This document shows, in pieces, positions 62,547 to 64,000 of a stretch of 64,000 nucleotides of DNA. Position 1 is the first letter of the stretch, and each line of letters starts with the position of its first letter. Under the pieces are notes generated by a model that saw only the letters and a list, made by a program, of their open reading frames with translations, did not search any database and was not told the DNA's origin. The translations under genes were made by a program, and so were the position numbers. The DNA is from Lentilactobacillus dabitei (GTDB lineage Bacteria; Bacillota; Bacilli; Lactobacillales; Lactobacillaceae): positions 1-64,000 of the forward strand of contig NZ_JAHPPD010000002.1 in the NCBI RefSeq assembly GCF_019061365.1, in the 5' to 3' direction.

Positions 62547-64000
62547 CTAATGACTCATTCCCGTTCTGAGCATTCGCTGCTTTTCCAATCGCTGGGCCCA
62601 AATGCTAATCCCCCATGAAATCAGCATCAGAATTAATGACAGGATCATGATGTTATGTAATCCATTGTATAGGATTATCCGCATCTTGGGAATTAAATGG
62701 TGAGGCAATGAGCCAACACTTGATGCATCGCTTAACTCGTTGAGCATTTTCATTGTAACTGTGCCACCAGAGTGCAAAACACCGGCTCGCAGGGCATTAT
62801 TAAGAACCAGGCCAAAAATTGAAGCCATGAAAGCCTGCGCCAACATCCGAATCAAGAAACTAAACGAAGTCGCAATCGGCACGTCGACCATATCAGCATC
62901 TTGCTGAACTTTGATCTGCAATTCATTGAAGCAGGCACCGTTACCAAATCCTTCGAAGGTCCCCGCAACTAATAAGACCCAGTATGGCGCCTTAACCCCC
63001 GCAAAGACCATCATTGCAAATGTGATCACCAACATAATAATCCCAACCGCGATCACTTTTTGAGGAGACAAATATCTTCTCATTGGGGCCACGGAACCAG
63101 AACCCAGAAAATCCGTTACAGATCCTGGAATCTGGGTAGCCCCACCAATTAAGGCGGAAGTTCCCAGCAATCCCTGGGCCCACATTGGACTATATATCAA
63201 GAATCCAATAAAGGCACCCCAAATCAACGTAAAGAGAACAAAATCAATCATCAATGGTAAATTTTTGAACAATCGACTCGGAATAATTGGATCTTCTACT
63301 CGCAATTCAACTCGGAACATGGCTCCAAGAATTACAAATGACACCAAGATAATCGCTGACACAATCATCCCATCAGCCGCGCCAATCATTTCAATCCCGG
63401 CCAGTAAACCGACCAAGCCGATGGTCATGAGGGTTGCCCCAACATAGTCCACCCGGCCGTTTGGTTTGGGTAATTTGCTCAAACGATAATAAACTTGAAC
63501 CAGCACAATTGAAATGAGCCCAATTGGGACGTTTAAATAAAAGACCCAATGCCAACTAAAGGTATCAACAATGTAACCACCGACTAGTGGGCCAATAATG
63601 GTCGCCATGCTGTAGCTGGCAGAAACGAATCCCAGTACCTGCATCCGTTTCCGAGGATTCTGATACATCCGGGCATAAATAATATATGGCAGAGAAATCA
63701 TCCCACCGTTTCCGATTCCCATAATGGTCCGGGCAACAATGAGGAAAATAATATTGGGCGACATTCCCTGTAAGAAGGACCCCAAAACAAAAAGTGAAGC
63801 AGCTAATTGATAACTCCGCTTGTTACCAACGTGCTCACCTAACTTACTCCAAAGTGGCGTGCTTACTGCTGTTCCAAGCAGAAAAACAGCCACAATCCAA
63901 CCAATTAATTCAATTCCATGAAGGTCGGAAATAATTGCTGGTAATGCGGTATTAATGATCGTGTTATCCAATCCACCCATTGCGTTTGACAGCAATAATG
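62547..64000 (-). CDS. MFS drug exporter, 14-helix DHA2 type (partial)
   Basis: At least 482 residues. The motif LDNTIINTALPAI is in helix 1, GWIVAVFLLGTAVSTPLWSKLGE follows, and GPLVGGYIVDTFSWHWVFYLNVPIG is the motif C region of EmrB/QacA transporters. The start at 63995 is already inside helix 1, so about 10-20 N-terminal residues lie beyond the window. Proton-driven export of drugs or toxic compounds; substrate unknown. Confidence 0.88.
   Translation of the reverse strand, partial: LLLSNAMGGLDNTIINTALPAIISDLHGIELIGWIVAVFLLGTAVSTPLWSKLGEHVGNKRSYQLAASLFVLGSFLQGMSPNIIFLIVARTIMGIGNGGMISLPYIIYARMYQNPRKRMQVLGFVSASYSMATIIGPLVGGYIVDTFSWHWVFYLNVPIGLISIVLVQVYYRLSKLPKPNGRVDYVGATLMTIGLVGLLAGIEMIGAADGMIVSAIILVSFVILGAMFRVELRVEDPIIPSRLFKNLPLMIDFVLFTLIWGAFIGFLIYSPMWAQGLLGTSALIGGATQIPGSVTDFLGSGSVAPMRRYLSPQKVIAVGIIMLVITFAMMVFAGVKAPYWVLLVAGTFEGFGNGACFNELQIKVQQDADMVDVPIATSFSFLIRMLAQAFMASIFGLVLNNALRAGVLHSGGTVTMKMLNELSDASSVGSLPHHLIPKMRIILYNGLHNIMILSLILMLISWGISIWAQRLEKQRMLRTGMSH

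Overview
The window looks like chromosome of a heterofermentative-type member of the Lactobacillaceae (Lentilactobacillus-like is my best guess, from gene content rather than any marker gene). Supporting signs are strong AGGAGG ribosome binding sites, frequent TTG/GTG starts, D- and L-2-hydroxyacid dehydrogenases, several PTS permeases, sortase-anchored and MucBP surface proteins, and a CcpA-type cre site in a PTS promoter. No rRNA, tRNA, CRISPR array, phage or transposase gene was seen.

Layout. 0-5.8 kb: heavy-metal P-type ATPase, orphan agmatine deiminase, and a TetR-controlled ABC exporter with two operators around its promoter. 5.9-11.7 kb: two paralogous secreted proteins of unknown function, a large orphan FtsX-type permease, and glutathione peroxidase. 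11.7-17.5 kb: a galactitol-type PTS operon (regulator, IIA, IIC, IIB and a ptsI gene) whose regulator is split by a frameshift. 17.8-22.9 kb: a mannose-family PTS operon with a cre inside its promoter, plus a divergent phosphatase and a LysR regulator. 23-33 kb: ABC exporter, MFS exporter, a 1052-residue LPQTG surface protein, an internally deleted HTH antitoxin, and a MucBP surface protein broken at a G6 tract. 33.2-36.4 kb: NimA-like protein, D-2-hydroxyacid dehydrogenase and aromatic-type aminotransferase. 36.4-42.5 kb: menG/menA, L-2-hydroxyisocaproate dehydrogenase, OppA lipoprotein and a phosphatase. 42.7-45.2 kb: serC-serA. 45.4-48.7 kb: CPBP protease, Gdx-type guanidinium exporter, a type I toxin-antitoxin locus, NUDIX hydrolase and DNA glycosylase. 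48.9-56 kb: pyrB-pyrC with a PyrR-type attenuator, divergent from arginine-type carA-carB. 56.3-64 kb: two diacetyl/acetoin reductase paralogues, an EIIC-like membrane protein, a 614-residue membrane protein and a partial MFS exporter.

The most striking content is in the leaders. Three operons are preceded by a strong promoter, a small ORF with a good ribosome binding site, mutually exclusive RNA helices and a terminator. The encoded peptides are rich in the amino acid that fits the downstream genes: YYFWFF before an aromatic-type aminotransferase, SSSWS before serC-serA, and a Cys-rich peptide before an OppA lipoprotein. This is trp-style ribosome-mediated attenuation, where T-boxes would be expected in this family. 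The aromatic and serine leaders share a five-segment logic (0:1, 1:2, 2:3, 3:4).

Two dispersed intergenic repeat families were also found. Family A (about 120 bp, eight copies plus remnants) is a long palindrome that lies directly upstream of the ribosome binding site of four genes, always in the same orientation. Family B (about 152 bp, four copies) follows stop codons in the orientation of the upstream gene and carries a terminator hairpin. Both show paired base changes in their stems, so both probably act as RNA.
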